Shown: positions 49,937-59,648, counted from the first letter of the stretch. The stretch is 64,000 bases of DNA from Actinomycetota bacterium (GCA_020161795.1 JAIUOR010000060.1:164585-228584), one strand, 5' to 3'. A program made the numbers and translations. The notes: a model not told the origin generated them from the sequence alone.

Positions 49937-51361
49937 ATGCCGGGTCGGACGGGCGGCACCAGCCCAGCCGTGTCCCGTCCGGGATTTGCCCGGGCCGCCC
50001 ACACTGGAGCGGTGGGTTCCAGGATCATCGTCGCCGCCGCTCTGGCCGCGCTGCTGGCGGGCTGTTCGATCGTCCCGCCCACGCCGGCTCTCGAACCAGG
50101 CGAATCCCCGCCCGCGGCACAGACCTCCTCGTCGCCCGCGGCTCCCGCTTCCGCGCCTCCGGTTGCCGCTCCGGTCGCCGATCCCGTCCCACTGCCGGAT
50201 GCGAAGCAGTTGACCAAGGCCCTGGCCGCGGTGTCGAGCGGCGGGGTGGGAACCGCGGCCGTGGTGGTGGTCGATCCGGCCAGCGGAGAGACGCTGGCCA
50301 GCCGGGACGATCAGCCGCTCACCCCGGCCTCCACCATGAAAGTGCTGACCTCGCTGGTGGCGGTCGACACCGTCGGCCCGGAGACCACCTTCACCACGGC
50401 GGTGGTCGCGCCCAAACCCGGACGACTGGTGCTGGTGGGCGGCGGCGACCCGCTGCTCACCGACAAGCAGTCGGAATCCGCCGCCAAGCCGGCATCCCTG
50501 CAGGCGCTGGCCGAGCAGACCGTGACCGCGCTGCGGGCGGACGGCGTGACGTCGGTGCGGCTGGGCTATGACGACTCGTTGTTCGCCGGCCCGACCTTCC
50601 ACCCCTCCTGGAAGCCGGCGTGGAAGGTGTACACGGCCCGGATCGGCGCGCTCTCGATCGACGGCGGCCTGGAAAGCCAGTGGCAGGCGCACTCCGACCC
50701 CGCCAAGGTGGCCGCCGTTGCCTTCGCCGCCCGGCTCAAGGCCGCCGGCATCGCGGTGACGAAAATCGCGCCCGAACAGCCGTCCGCCGCTGCCCAGCCG
50801 GTGGCGTCGGTGCAGTCGGCTCCGTTGTCCGAGATCGTCGGTCAATTGCTGCGGTTCAGCGACAACCACGCTGCCGAGGTGATCTCCCGGCACGTCGCGC
50901 TGGCCACCGGCGGCACCCCGAGCTTCGAGGGTGGCGCGGCGGCGGTGACGGCCTGGCTGAAGGCCCACGACCTGTGGGCGGCCGGCATGCGGATCGACGA
51001 CGGCAGCGGCCTGTCGCACAAGTCGAAGGTGAGCCCGTCGGTGCTGGCCGACGCCCTCGCCCTGGTGCTGGTGACCCCGCGATGGGCGGCGGTGGCCAAG
51101 GGGCTGCCGGTCGCCGGCGTGAACGGCACCCTCAAATCCCGCTTCAACGATCCTGCCGAGAAGGCCGGGCGCAAGGTCGTCCATGCCAAGACCGGCACCC
51201 TGCTGGGAGTGGCGAGCCTGGCCGGCTACGTCACCACCTCCGACGGCGCGGTGCTCACCTTCGCGGCGATGGCCAACGACGCCGGCCGCGACAGCGCCTA
51301 CAACTGGCTGGACCGCACCGCAACCGCGTTGGCGAAATGCGGTTGCCGCGCCGACTCGTAG
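49937..51361 (+). CDS. dacB: D-alanyl-D-alanine carboxypeptidase/endopeptidase, PBP4 family
   Basis: The penicillin-binding protein trims or hydrolyses peptidoglycan cross-links. Its active-site motifs are SxxK in TPASTMKVLTSL, SxN in LRFSDNHAAEVI and KTG in VHAKTGTLLGV. A long insert between SxxK and SxN is typical of PBP4. A lipobox AALLAGC suggests membrane anchoring. ATG 49937 has an excellent AAGGAGGAGAGG site but gives a 25-residue n-region before the signal helix; GTG 50012 would give a conventional signal peptide. The following genes (metalloprotease, tilS, hpt, ftsH) form a conserved actinobacterial series. Confidence 0.92.
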   Translation: MPGRTGGTSPAVSRPGFARAAHTGAVGSRIIVAAALAALLAGCSIVPPTPALEPGESPPAAQTSSSPAAPASAPPVAAPVADPVPLPDAKQLTKALAAVSSGGVGTAAVVVVDPASGETLASRDDQPLTPASTMKVLTSLVAVDTVGPETTFTTAVVAPKPGRLVLVGGGDPLLTDKQSESAAKPASLQALAEQTVTALRADGVTSVRLGYDDSLFAGPTFHPSWKPAWKVYTARIGALSIDGGLESQWQAHSDPAKVAAVAFAARLKAAGIAVTKIAPEQPSAAAQPVASVQSAPLSEIVGQLLRFSDNHAAEVISRHVALATGGTPSFEGGAAAVTAWLKAHDLWAAGMRIDDGSGLSHKSKVSPSVLADALALVLVTPRWAAVAKGLPVAGVNGTLKSRFNDPAEKAGRKVVHAKTGTLLGVASLAGYVTTSDGAVLTFAAMANDAGRDSAYNWLDRTATALAKCGCRADS

Positions 51362-51370
51362 AGTGTGCGC

Positions 51371-52351
51371 ATGCAGCAACTGCCGTACATCGACTGGGAT
51401 CAGGCCGCCAAGGTCGGCGGGCAGCTCGCCCACCCCGGACCGGAGCTGACGCCGGGCCAGATCGCGCAGGTGGTCGATGCGCTGCGCAGCGCGGCGGCGA
51501 AGGCGCCGGCCCACATCACGGAGGTCTCCGGCATGGCCACGCCGGCCCCGGCCGACACGCTGGTGGTGGATCGCGCCGGCTGGCTGGCGGCGATGGCGGC
51601 CTCGGCGCGGGCGATCATGACCGGCCTCGGTGCGCCCCAGGCCCCCGAGGGCGGTCTGGACAAGGTGCGTGGCCGCACCCTGGGGCTGCAGGCCGGTGGG
51701 CTCTTCGCCGCTCTCTCCAGCCGGATCCTGGGCCAGTTCGATCCCTTCGGCCAGCCCAACCGGCTGCTGTTGGTGGCACCCAACGTGGTGGCGATCGAAC
51801 GGCGGCTGGGCGTGAACCCGACCGACTTCCGGTTGTGGGTCTGCCTGCACGAGCAGACCCACCAGTACCAATTCGGCCAGGCCCCGTGGCTGCGTGAGCA
51901 CCTGCTCGGCCTGATGGCCGAGCTGCTGAACGACACCGAGCCGCTGCGGCAGTGGCGCGCCGGCGAACGCCCCCGGAGCATCGCCGAGGCGGTGATCGCT
52001 CCCGCCCAGCGGGAGAGCTTCGACCAGGTGACCGCGATCATGTCGCTGCTGGAGGGTCACGCCGACGTGATGATGGACCGGGTCGGCACCGCCGTCCTGC
52101 CCACGCTGCCGGTGATCCGGCGGGCGTTCGAGCACCACCGCGACCGCGGCGGCTGGTCCGCCATTCTCAGCAAGCTGCTGGGCGCCGATCTGAAGCGGGC
52201 CCAGTACCGGGACGGCGCGAAGTTCTGCCAGCTGGTGCTGAAGCGGGCCGACACCGACCTGCTCAACCTGGCCTTCAGCCAGCCGGCGATGCTGCCGAGC
52301 CTGGCCGAGATCCACGATCCGGAGCAGTGGCTGCACCGGGTGGGCCAGTGA
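51371..52351 (+). CDS. DUF2342-family zinc metalloprotease-like protein
   Basis: The 326-residue protein belongs to the actinobacterial zinc-dependent metalloprotease/DUF2342 family, sometimes named coenzyme F420 biosynthesis-associated. The HExxH motif is present in CLHEQTHQYQF, about residue 160. A downstream Glu in LLEGHADVMMDRV likely provides the third ligand. No signal peptide is visible. Its substrate is unknown. The position between dacB and tilS is conserved in actinobacteria. ATG 51371 is used; GTG 51365 adds two residues. tilS starts 4 nt after its stop. Confidence 0.85.
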   Translation: MQQLPYIDWDQAAKVGGQLAHPGPELTPGQIAQVVDALRSAAAKAPAHITEVSGMATPAPADTLVVDRAGWLAAMAASARAIMTGLGAPQAPEGGLDKVRGRTLGLQAGGLFAALSSRILGQFDPFGQPNRLLLVAPNVVAIERRLGVNPTDFRLWVCLHEQTHQYQFGQAPWLREHLLGLMAELLNDTEPLRQWRAGERPRSIAEAVIAPAQRESFDQVTAIMSLLEGHADVMMDRVGTAVLPTLPVIRRAFEHHRDRGGWSAILSKLLGADLKRAQYRDGAKFCQLVLKRADTDLLNLAFSQPAMLPSLAEIHDPEQWLHRVGQ

Positions 52352-52355
52352 ACTG

Positions 52356-53312
52356 ATGGCCCGGCGCGAACTGGGCCCGGCGACGCTGGCGGTGGTTCAG
52401 GCCGTGGAGCGGGTTGCCGCCGGGCCGCTGCTGGTCGCCTGCTCGGGCGGTGCCGACTCCCTCGCGCTGGCTGCCGCCACCGGCATCGCCGGAGGCCGCC
52501 GCGGGCTGGCGGTGCGGGCCGTGGTGGTGGATCACGGGTTGCAGCCTGGTTCGGACCAGGTCGCCGCGCGGGTGGCCGACCAGCTGGCGCCGCTCGAGAC
52601 GACCCTGGTGCGCGTGCGGGTCGAGGTCGCCGGCGAGGGCGTGGAGGCCGCCGCCCGGAAGGCCCGCTACGGTGCGCTGGAGCAGGCCGCCGCGCCGGAG
52701 GAGCTCGTGCTGCTGGGCCACACCCTGGACGATCAGGCCGAGACCGTGCTGCTCGGCCTGGCCCGCGGTTCGGGCACCCGCTCGCTGGCCGGGATGCCGG
52801 CCCGGCGGGGACGGTTCGTCCGTCCGCTCCTGGGGCTCCGGCGAGTGACCACGCGAGCCGCCTGCGCCGAGCTCGGCCTGGAGCCATGGGACGACCCGCA
52901 CAACGCGGCCCCCGGCTTCGCCCGCGCCCGGGTGCGCCACAGCATCCTGCCCGTCCTGGAAGCCGAACTCGGCCCCGGCATGGCCGAGGCGCTGGCTCGC
53001 ACCGCCGAGCTGGCCCGCGCCGATGCCGACCTGCTGGACGCCTTGGCCTCGCAGGCCCGGGACCGCCTCGCCGGCGAGGGCCTGGACGCCGGCCGGCTGG
53101 CCGAGCTGCCGGAGGCACTGCGCGGCCGGGTGGTACGCGCGTGGCTGGCCGAGGCGGGCGGGCGCGACCTGTCGGCTGCCCACCTCAACGCGGTCCTGGC
53201 GCTGGTCACCGACTGGCACGGGCAGGGTCCGCTCGACCTGCCGGGGGTGCGGGTGGGCCGCCGGGAGGGCCGGTTGCACGCGAGCGCGAATCCGTCGGGC
53301 CGGACACGCTGA
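52356..53312 (+). CDS. tilS: tRNA(Ile)-lysidine synthase
   Basis: The enzyme attaches lysine to C34 of the CAU-anticodon tRNA-Ile so that it reads AUA. The PP-loop motif is LLVACSGGADSLALAA near the N-terminus, followed by VVVDHGLQPGS, VLLGHTLDDQAETVLLGLARGSG and the tRNA-contacting RVRHSILPVLE. The 318-residue, short form lacking a large C-terminal domain is usual in actinobacteria. hpt follows after a short gap. Confidence 0.95.
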   Translation: MARRELGPATLAVVQAVERVAAGPLLVACSGGADSLALAAATGIAGGRRGLAVRAVVVDHGLQPGSDQVAARVADQLAPLETTLVRVRVEVAGEGVEAAARKARYGALEQAAAPEELVLLGHTLDDQAETVLLGLARGSGTRSLAGMPARRGRFVRPLLGLRRVTTRAACAELGLEPWDDPHNAAPGFARARVRHSILPVLEAELGPGMAEALARTAELARADADLLDALASQARDRLAGEGLDAGRLAELPEALRGRVVRAWLAEAGGRDLSAAHLNAVLALVTDWHGQGPLDLPGVRVGRREGRLHASANPSGRTR

Positions 53313-53345
53313 CCGGCGACGAACTGACCGGTAGGGTTGGTCCAC

Positions 53346-53897
53346 GTGGAAGCCACCGACATCGCCGGGGATCTCACCCGCGTCCTGTACACCCATGCCG
53401 ACATCGAGCAGCGGCTCGTCGAGCTCGGCGCCCAGATCGACGCCGACTACGCCGGCAAGAACCCGCTGCTGGTGGGGGTGCTCAACGGCGCGGTGATGGT
53501 GATGGCGGATCTCTCCCGCAGCCTGAAGATCGACTGCGAGATGGACTGGATGGCGATCTCGTCCTACGGCTCCGGCACGCAGTCCTCCGGCGTGGTGCGG
53601 ATTCTGAAGGATCTCAACACCGACCTGGAGGGCCGCCACGTGCTGGTGGTGGAGGACATCATCGACACCGGCCTGACCCTGACCTATCTGATGCGCAATC
53701 TCGCCTCGCGCAAGCCGGCCAGCCTGGCGATCATGGCGATGTTCCGCAAGCCGGACGCGATGAAGACCGACATCGACGTCTCCTACGTGGGCTTCGACCT
53801 GCCCAACCAGTTCGTGATCGGCTATGGCCTGGACTACGCCGGCCGCTACCGCAACCTGCGGGATGTGGGGATTCTCGCCCCGCACGTCTACAGTTGA
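53346..53897 (+). CDS. hpt: Hypoxanthine phosphoribosyltransferase
   Basis: The purine salvage enzyme makes IMP or GMP from hypoxanthine or guanine and PRPP. The PRPP-binding motif is HVLVVEDIIDTGLTLTYL. The hood region is MDWMAISSYGSGTQSSG and the C-terminal purine-binding VSYVGFDLPNQFVIGYGLDYAGRYRN is broken here for length only by notation: key residues are VGFDLPNQF and YGLDYAGRYR. GTG 53346 gives 183 residues, matching the family; a TTG three codons earlier is the alternative. The tilS-hpt-ftsH order is conserved across bacteria. Confidence 0.94.
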   Translation: MEATDIAGDLTRVLYTHADIEQRLVELGAQIDADYAGKNPLLVGVLNGAVMVMADLSRSLKIDCEMDWMAISSYGSGTQSSGVVRILKDLNTDLEGRHVLVVEDIIDTGLTLTYLMRNLASRKPASLAIMAMFRKPDAMKTDIDVSYVGFDLPNQFVIGYGLDYAGRYRNLRDVGILAPHVYS

Positions 53898-53970
53898 GCG
53901 GTTGCGCGGGCGCGCGAGGTTTGGGCCGCTTCGGTATCGTCCGTGATGCCGTCGGCATGTGAAGGTAGGA

Positions 53971-56247
53971 ATGAAGAACAATCGGTTCCTGAAGTCGCCG
54001 TTCATCTGGATCGTGCTCGCGTTCCTCGCGATCGTGCTGATCTTCGACGCGGTCAACAGCGCGGGCGGGTACGCCCAGAAGCCAACCTCCGAGGTGATGG
54101 CGCTGCTCGACGGCGACACGCCGCTGGCCGAGGTCGTCCTGGTCGACGGCGAGCAGGTGATCCGGGTCGAGACCAAGGAGAACCCGCCGCAGAAGATGCG
54201 CGCCAACTGGGTGGGCACCCAGAGCGAGCAGATCATCGAGCGGCTCAACCAGCGCAAGGCCGCCGGCACCCTCGATCGCTGGGACGGCCAGAACCCGCAG
54301 CCCAGCATCTGGAGCACCTTCCTGTTCACGGTGCTGCCGCTGCTGATCATCGGCGTGCTGTTCTTCATGATGTTCTCCAACCTGCAGGGCGGCGGCAACC
54401 GCGTCCTCGGGTTCGGCAAGTCGAAGGCCAAGCTGGCCAGCAAGGACACCCCCAAGACGACCTTCAGCGACGTCGCCGGCTGTGAAGAGGCCATCGAGGA
54501 GCTGCAGGAGATCCGCGAGTTCCTCGCCGAGCCGGCGAAGTTCACCGCCGTGGGGGCCAAGATCCCCAAGGGCGTGCTGCTCTACGGCCCGCCCGGCACC
54601 GGCAAGACGCTGCTGGCCCGCGCGGTCGCCGGTGAGGCGGGCGTCCCGTTCTTCTCGATCTCCGGCTCCGACTTCGTCGAGATGTTCGTCGGCGTGGGCG
54701 CCTCCCGCGTCCGCGACCTCTTCGAGCAGGCCAAGGAGGCCGCCCCGGCGATCGTCTTCATCGACGAGATCGACGCCGTCGGACGCCATCGCGGCGCCGG
54801 CATGGGTGGCGGCCACGACGAGCGCGAGCAGACCCTGAACCAGTTGCTGGTCGAGATGGACGGCTTCGACGTGCACGGCGGCGTGGTGCTGATCGCGGCG
54901 ACCAACCGTCCCGACGTGCTCGACCCGGCGTTGCTGCGTCCGGGCCGCTTCGACCGGCAGATCCCGGTGGAGGCGCCCGACATGAAGGGCCGGCTGCAGA
55001 TTCTGCGGGTGCACTCGGTGAACAAGCCGATGGCCCCCGACGCTGACCTGGAGGTGGTGGCCAAGCGGACGCCCGGCTTCACCGGCGCCGATCTGGCCAA
55101 CGTGCTGAACGAGGCCGCCCTGCTGACCGCACGGCTGAACCTGCGGTTCATCGGCAAGCCGCAGCTGGACGAGGCGATCGATCGCGTGATCGCCGGCCCG
55201 CAGAAGCGCACCCGCGTCATGAACGAGCGAGAGCTGCTGATCACCGCCTACCACGAGGGCGGCCACGCCCTGGTCGCGGCGGCCATGCCGGGCACCGACC
55301 CGGTGCAGAAGGTGACGATCCTGCCGCGCGGCCGGGCACTTGGCTACACCATGGTGATGCCGGACGCCGACAAGTACTCCCAGACCCGCGGCGAGCTGCT
55401 CGACCAGCTGGCCTACATGATGGGCGGCCGCGCCGCGGAGGAGCTCGTCTTCCACGACCCGACCACCGGCGCCAGCAACGACATCGAGAAGGCCACCAAG
55501 CTGGCCCGCGCGATGGTCACCCAGTACGGCATGACCGAGTCGCTGGGCGCGGTGCAGTTGGGCACCTCCGATTCCGAGCCCTTCCTGGGCCGGGATTTCG
55601 GCCACACCCGCGACTATTCCGAGGCCGTCGCGGCCCGGGTGGACGCCGAGGTGGCCACCCTGATCTCCGCCGCGCACCAGGAGGCCTTCGATGTGCTGGA
55701 GGCCAACCGCGACGTGCTCGACGAATTGGTGCGCCAGCTGTTCGAGAAGGAGACCCTGGATCGGGAGCAGGTGGCCACGGTCTTCGAGTCGCTGAAGCGC
55801 TGGCCCAAGCGTCCGGCCTGGACGGGCTCGGATACCCGGGTGCCCTCCACCATTCCGCCGGTCGATCCGCCGCCGCTGCCCGAGCCGCAGCCCCTGCCGG
55901 TGCCGCAGCAGCCGGCCTGGACGCCGCCGGGCCCCGAGCAGCCGTACGGTCAGCAGCCGCCCTACGGCCAGGCGCCCTATCCGGGCGGCTACCCGACCGA
56001 TCCCTACGGTGCGCCCCCGCCCTACGGCGGTTACCCGCCGCCCTACGGGCAGGCCTATCCGCCGCCGGAGTCGTATCCGCAACAGCCGCCGTACCCGTAC
56101 CCGCAGCAGCCCTACGGGCAGCCGTACGGCGACCCCTACGCCCAGCAGCCCTATGGCCCGCCACCGGGCGAGGCCGCGGGCCAGCCCAGCCCGAACCCAG
56201 CCGAGCCCGGTGAGCAGCCGGATGGCGGCGAGCCCAAGCAGGGCTGA
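53971..56247 (+). CDS. ftsH: ATP-dependent zinc metalloprotease FtsH
   Basis: The 758-residue membrane AAA+ protease degrades misfolded membrane and regulatory proteins. Two membrane segments ([18 protein letters not shown] and [19 protein letters not shown]) flank a small outer domain. The AAA domain has Walker [13 protein letters not shown], Walker [15 protein letters not shown] and the SRH around [18 protein letters not shown]. The protease site is HEGGH at about residue 428, with Gly where Ala is usual. The last 130 residues are a Pro/Tyr/Gln/Gly-rich tail with YGQ and PPYG repeats. ATG 53971 with AAGG upstream is chosen over GTG 53959. folE starts 3 nt after the stop. Confidence 0.96.
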   Translation: MKNNRFLKSPFIWIVLAFLAIVLIFDAVNSAGGYAQKPTSEVMALLDGDTPLAEVVLVDGEQVIRVETKENPPQKMRANWVGTQSEQIIERLNQRKAAGTLDRWDGQNPQPSIWSTFLFTVLPLLIIGVLFFMMFSNLQGGGNRVLGFGKSKAKLASKDTPKTTFSDVAGCEEAIEELQEIREFLAEPAKFTAVGAKIPKGVLLYGPPGTGKTLLARAVAGEAGVPFFSISGSDFVEMFVGVGASRVRDLFEQAKEAAPAIVFIDEIDAVGRHRGAGMGGGHDEREQTLNQLLVEMDGFDVHGGVVLIAATNRPDVLDPALLRPGRFDRQIPVEAPDMKGRLQILRVHSVNKPMAPDADLEVVAKRTPGFTGADLANVLNEAALLTARLNLRFIGKPQLDEAIDRVIAGPQKRTRVMNERELLITAYHEGGHALVAAAMPGTDPVQKVTILPRGRALGYTMVMPDADKYSQTRGELLDQLAYMMGGRAAEELVFHDPTTGASNDIEKATKLARAMVTQYGMTESLGAVQLGTSDSEPFLGRDFGHTRDYSEAVAARVDAEVATLISAAHQEAFDVLEANRDVLDELVRQLFEKETLDREQVATVFESLKRWPKRPAWTGSDTRVPSTIPPVDPPPLPEPQPLPVPQQPAWTPPGPEQPYGQQPPYGQAPYPGGYPTDPYGAPPPYGGYPPPYGQAYPPPESYPQQPPYPYPQQPYGQPYGDPYAQQPYGPPPGEAAGQPSPNPAEPGEQPDGGEPKQG

Positions 56248-56250
56248 GCG

Positions 56251-56811
56251 GTGACACTCGACCATGCCAGGATCGCGGCTGCCGTCCGCGAGATCCTGAT
56301 CGGCATCGGGGAGGATCCCGACCGCGACGGCCTGCGCGACACCCCGGATCGGGTGGCGAGGGCCTATGCCGAGATGTTCACCGGTCTGGGGGCGGACGCC
56401 GGGGAAGTGCTCGCCACCACCTTCGAACTGGGTCACGACGAGATGGTGCTGGTGCGCGACATCGAGGTGTGGAGCACCTGCGAACACCATCTGCTGCCGT
56501 TCACCGGGGTCGCCCACGTGGCCTACATCCCCGCCGCCGGCAAGATCACCGGCCTGTCCAAGCTGGCCCGGTTGGTCGACGTCTACGCCAAGCGCCCCCA
56601 GGTGCAGGAGAGGCTCACCTCCGAGGTCGCCGACGCCCTGGTCGAGCACCTGCAGCCGCAGGGTGTGATGGTGGTGATCGAGTGCGAGCACCTGTGCATG
56701 ACCATGCGCGGCGTCCGCAAGCCCGGTTCCAAGACCGTCACCAGCGCCGTCCGTGGCACCATGCGCAACCCCGCCACCCGCGCCGAGGCGATGAGCCTGA
56801 TCATCGGCTGA
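56251..56811 (+). CDS. folE: GTP cyclohydrolase I
   Basis: The enzyme catalyses the first step of tetrahydrofolate synthesis, GTP to dihydroneopterin triphosphate. The 186-residue protein contains [20 protein letters not shown], the zinc-binding CEHHLLPF and the second Cys in [18 protein letters not shown], plus the [16 protein letters not shown] block. The GTG start is 3 nt downstream of ftsH. The rest of the pathway (folP, folB, folK) resumes 2.8 kb downstream after an intervening gene block. Confidence 0.96.
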   Translation: MTLDHARIAAAVREILIGIGEDPDRDGLRDTPDRVARAYAEMFTGLGADAGEVLATTFELGHDEMVLVRDIEVWSTCEHHLLPFTGVAHVAYIPAAGKITGLSKLARLVDVYAKRPQVQERLTSEVADALVEHLQPQGVMVVIECEHLCMTMRGVRKPGSKTVTSAVRGTMRNPATRAEAMSLIIG

Positions 56812-56862
56812 TTGACCGTATCCGGCGGTCGCCCGGCCCTACCCTGAGGGTGAGGTGACCAG

Positions 56863-58206
56863 ATGCGTACAGCTGCCGCGGAGATGAGGTCCGATTCCGG
56901 CGCTCGGCCGTGGATCGAGCGGGTCTCCGCCGACGACCTGATGGCGCTGGCGAGCGACGGCACGGTGCGGATGCAGGTCGGCGCCGTGCTCTTCCTCCGG
57001 ACGCCGGACGGCTGGTCTCCGGGGCGACTGATGGCTGAGCTCGCCAGCCGAGTGCTCGTCATCCCCAGGCTGCGCCAGCGGCTGGTCCGGCTGCCGCCCG
57101 GGTTGGGGCGTCCGATCTGGCAGGACGTAGCCGGCTTCCGTCCGAAGGACCACCTCGCGATGGCGGCGTGCGAAGGCGGGCAGCAGGGAGTTCTCGAACT
57201 GGCCGCGGACCTGCTCGTGACACCCCTGCCCACAGATCGGCCGCTATGGACGGCCCGGCTCGTGACCGGCTTCGCCGGCGACGAGGCGGCAGTGGTGATC
57301 GTGCTGCACCACGTCCTGGCCGATGGGATGGCGGCGCTGGCGATGCTGCGGGAACTGGCGAGCGACGCTGGCGGCGAGCCATCCCGGTCGTTCTCGGCTG
57401 CGCCGAGCCGGAGGGCGCTGCTGGGCGACAACCTGCGAGGCAGGCTGGCCGCCGTGCGAGAGGTGCCCGGCGGGCTGGTCAGGCTGGCGGCGGCGGTGGC
57501 CGTGCTGGGATCCCGCGGCGCTCCGGCTGCCAGGACGTCACTGAATCGGCCCACCGGAACCAGGCGTCGCGTCCTGGTGGTGTCGTGCGGGCTGGCTGAG
57601 GCGCGCGCCGCCGCCCGCGCGGCTGGCGCCACCATCAACGACCTCGCGTTGGCGGTGATCGCCGAGGGCTTCGCAGGCCTTGCTGCCACCCGGGGCGAAC
57701 GGCTGGAGCACGTGGTGATCTCAGTGCCGGTCTCCGCCCGGCGCTCGACCGATCCCGGGTCGCTGGGCAACCAGGTCGGCGTCCTTCCGCTGTCCATCCC
57801 GGCCGGCGGCGAGCGCGCCCAGCGGCTGCGAGCCATCGCCGAACTGACCGCCCGGGCGAAGCGGTTGTCGCCCGCCGCCTCGTCGGCGATCCTCGGCCCC
57901 GGGTTCCGCTGGCTGGCACGGGTGGGGCTGTTCCGGTGGTTCACCGACCGCCAGCAACTGGTGCACACCTTCGCATCCAACCTGCGCGGACCGGCCGAGC
58001 CGATCCGGCTGGGCGGTCTCGAAGTGAAGCGGATCGTCCCGCTCTCGGTCACCACCGGCAACATCACGGTCGCCTTCGGAACCTTCTCCTACGCCGGTGG
58101 CCTCAGCACCGTCGTGACGGCCGACCCCGATCTCGTCCCGGACCTCGGTCGGCTGGAGCTCCTGCTGGCCGACGGCCTGGCTGGTTGTCTCGCGACCGCG
58201 GGCTGA
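56863..58206 (+). CDS. Wax ester synthase/diacylglycerol acyltransferase-like protein
   Basis: The 447-residue protein belongs to the WS/DGAT acyltransferase family. The catalytic HHxxxDG motif is present in VLHHVLADGMAAL, about residue 150. The C-terminal domain contains SVPVSARRSTDPGSLGNQVGVL and HTFASNLRGPAEP, a variant of the family's NVPGP region. It would esterify acyl-CoA to a fatty alcohol, diacylglycerol or another acceptor. Location between folE and folP is unusual. The fatty-acyl-reductase fusion 12 kb upstream could supply an alcohol, but no direct link is visible. The ATG follows GAGGTGACCAG. Confidence 0.85.
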   Translation: MRTAAAEMRSDSGARPWIERVSADDLMALASDGTVRMQVGAVLFLRTPDGWSPGRLMAELASRVLVIPRLRQRLVRLPPGLGRPIWQDVAGFRPKDHLAMAACEGGQQGVLELAADLLVTPLPTDRPLWTARLVTGFAGDEAAVVIVLHHVLADGMAALAMLRELASDAGGEPSRSFSAAPSRRALLGDNLRGRLAAVREVPGGLVRLAAAVAVLGSRGAPAARTSLNRPTGTRRRVLVVSCGLAEARAAARAAGATINDLALAVIAEGFAGLAATRGERLEHVVISVPVSARRSTDPGSLGNQVGVLPLSIPAGGERAQRLRAIAELTARAKRLSPAASSAILGPGFRWLARVGLFRWFTDRQQLVHTFASNLRGPAEPIRLGGLEVKRIVPLSVTTGNITVAFGTFSYAGGLSTVVTADPDLVPDLGRLELLLADGLAGCLATAG

Positions 58207-58209
58207 GGC

Positions 58210-58644
58210 TCAGCCGACCGCCTTCGCGACGAGCGCGCGCAGCTTCTGAGTCACTTCCTCGGTGACGCCGAGGACCGCGTAGGCGGTGGGCCAGAGCGGG
58301 CCGTCGTCCAGCTTCGCGGATTCGTCGAAGGCGACCGTGCCGTAGCGGGAGTTCCACCGCGACGCCGGCTGATAGAACACGACCACCTTGCCTTCGCGGG
58401 CGTAGGCGGGGAAGCCGTACATGGTCTTCGGGTCGAGGTGGGGCGCCAGTTCGGTGACGATGTCGTCCAGCAGCTGGGCGACCTGCTTGTCGGTGCCCTC
58501 CATCGCTGCGATCGCGTCGGCGCAGGCCTGCGCCTCCCGCTCGCGCTTGGCGGCGCCCTTGAGCCCCTTGCTCGCGCGCAGTTCGGCGGCGCGCTGCTTC
58601 ATCGCCTCGCGTTCGGCGTCGCTGAAGCCGTTCTTCTCAGCCAT
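58210..58644 (-). CDS. DUF1801/YdhG-like protein
   Basis: The 144-residue protein has an N-terminal charged helical region (SDAEREAMKQRAAELRAS) and a DUF1801-type domain containing KTMYGFPAYAREGKVVVFYQP. Members are small soluble proteins, some annotated as iron-chaperone-like; function is uncertain. It starts two bases downstream of the VOC gene's stop and converges with the WS/DGAT-like gene by three bases. AraC, VOC and DUF1801 genes often occur together in actinobacteria. Confidence 0.8.
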   Translation of the reverse strand: MAEKNGFSDAEREAMKQRAAELRASKGLKGAAKREREAQACADAIAAMEGTDKQVAQLLDDIVTELAPHLDPKTMYGFPAYAREGKVVVFYQPASRWNSRYGTVAFDESAKLDDGPLWPTAYAVLGVTEEVTQKLRALVAKAVG

Positions 58645-58645
58645 C

Positions 58646-59065
58646 TCAGTTCTCCTTGCGCTTTTCCTGGATGCGGATCAGGTTGCCGGCCGGGTCGCGG
58701 AACGCGGCGTCCCGCACGCCGTAATCCTGCTCGATCGGTTCCTGGACGATGTCGGCGCCTGCGGCTTCCAGCTGCGCGAACGTGGCATCCAGATCATCGG
58801 TCGCCAGGTTCACGCCGAAGTAGGAGCCCTTCGCGATCAGTTCGAGGAGGAACTGGCGCTCGTCGTCGCTCAGGTCGTGGCCGACCGCCGGCGGGTGCAG
58901 GACGATCGCGGTGTCGGGCTGGCTGGCCGGGCCGACCGTGATCCAGCGCATGTCCTGGTAGCCGACGTCGAGCCGTACCTCGAAGCCGAGGACGTCGCGG
59001 TAGAACGCCAGGGACGCCTCGGCGTCGGTGTGCGGGAGGAAACTGGAGTGAATCGTGATGCTCAT
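58646..59065 (-). CDS. VOC-superfamily (glyoxalase-like) protein
   Basis: The 139-residue protein has the paired beta-alpha-beta-beta-beta fold of glyoxalase/bleomycin-resistance proteins: SFLPHTDAEASLAFYRDVLGFEVR in the first half, then FGVNLATDDLDATFAQLEAAGADIV and VRDAAFRDPAGNLIRIQEK in the second. Possible metal ligands are His11 or nearby and Glu near the C-terminus. The substrate is unknown. It lies between an AraC-type regulator and a DUF1801 gene on the same strand, with gaps of 9 and 1 nt. Confidence 0.88.
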   Translation of the reverse strand: MSITIHSSFLPHTDAEASLAFYRDVLGFEVRLDVGYQDMRWITVGPASQPDTAIVLHPPAVGHDLSDDERQFLLELIAKGSYFGVNLATDDLDATFAQLEAAGADIVQEPIEQDYGVRDAAFRDPAGNLIRIQEKRKEN

Positions 59066-59074
59066 GGCTCCACG

Positions 59075-59506
59075 TTAGGAGGCGGTCGCGTCCGGCGCTT
59101 CTCGATTCCTGACCGGTCTGGTGATCTGCTTGGCGATGCAGGGCAGCATTCCGGGACGGAACTCGGCACCACGCTCCCGGAACACGCTGGGGGGCACGCC
59201 GACCAACTCGGTGAATCGCGTGCTGAAGGTGCCGAGCGACTGACACCCGACCGCGAAGCACACCTCGGTGACGCTCAGGTCGCCACGGCGCAGCAGCATC
59301 ATCGCGCGTTCGATCCGCCGCGTCATCAGGTACGCGTAGGGGGATTCGCCGTAGGCGCGCTTGAACTGACGGCTCAGGTGCCCCGCGGACAGGTGCACCC
59401 CGCGCGCCAGCGACTCGACATCGAGCGGTTGCGCGTACTCCCGGTCCATCCGGTCCCGGACGCGACGCAGCAGCACCAGGGTCGCGAGATCCGGCCGGTC
59501 GGTCAC
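59075..59506 (-). CDS. AraC-family transcriptional regulator, DNA-binding domain only
   Basis: The 143-residue protein consists mainly of the AraC helix-turn-helix pair: DVESLARGVHLSAGHLSRQFKRAYGESPYAYL, given here as LARGVHLSAGHLSRQFKRA, then LSVTEVCFAVGCQSLGTFSTRF and VGVPPSVFRER. It has no effector domain. GTG 59506 is used because the region upstream reads as antisense to folP. It probably controls the following VOC and DUF1801 genes. It is divergent from folP with a 142-nt gap. Confidence 0.85.
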   Translation of the reverse strand: MTDRPDLATLVLLRRVRDRMDREYAQPLDVESLARGVHLSAGHLSRQFKRAYGESPYAYLMTRRIERAMMLLRRGDLSVTEVCFAVGCQSLGTFSTRFTELVGVPPSVFRERGAEFRPGMLPCIAKQITRPVRNREAPDATAS

Positions 59507-59648
59507 ACCGTCGATGGTCCCAGGTCGTAACCCCGGTTCCAAGTGCTCCGAGCCTTGCCTGGGCCGGGTGTCGTTCCGGATGCCGCCCATCGTGCGCCGG
59601 GCATCTCGCGCGGCGACCCGGGCGGGATGACTCGATAGGGTGCTGGCC

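Noticed and set aside
49880..52336. Minus-strand open frame of 818 codons across dacB and the DUF2342 gene
   Set aside because: Same shadow composition; both plus-strand genes have intact catalytic motifs.
53731..56691. Minus-strand open frame of 986 codons across hpt, ftsH and folE
   Set aside because: It spans three well-recognised plus-strand genes and has the His/Asp/Arg/Gly composition typical of antisense frames in high-GC DNA.
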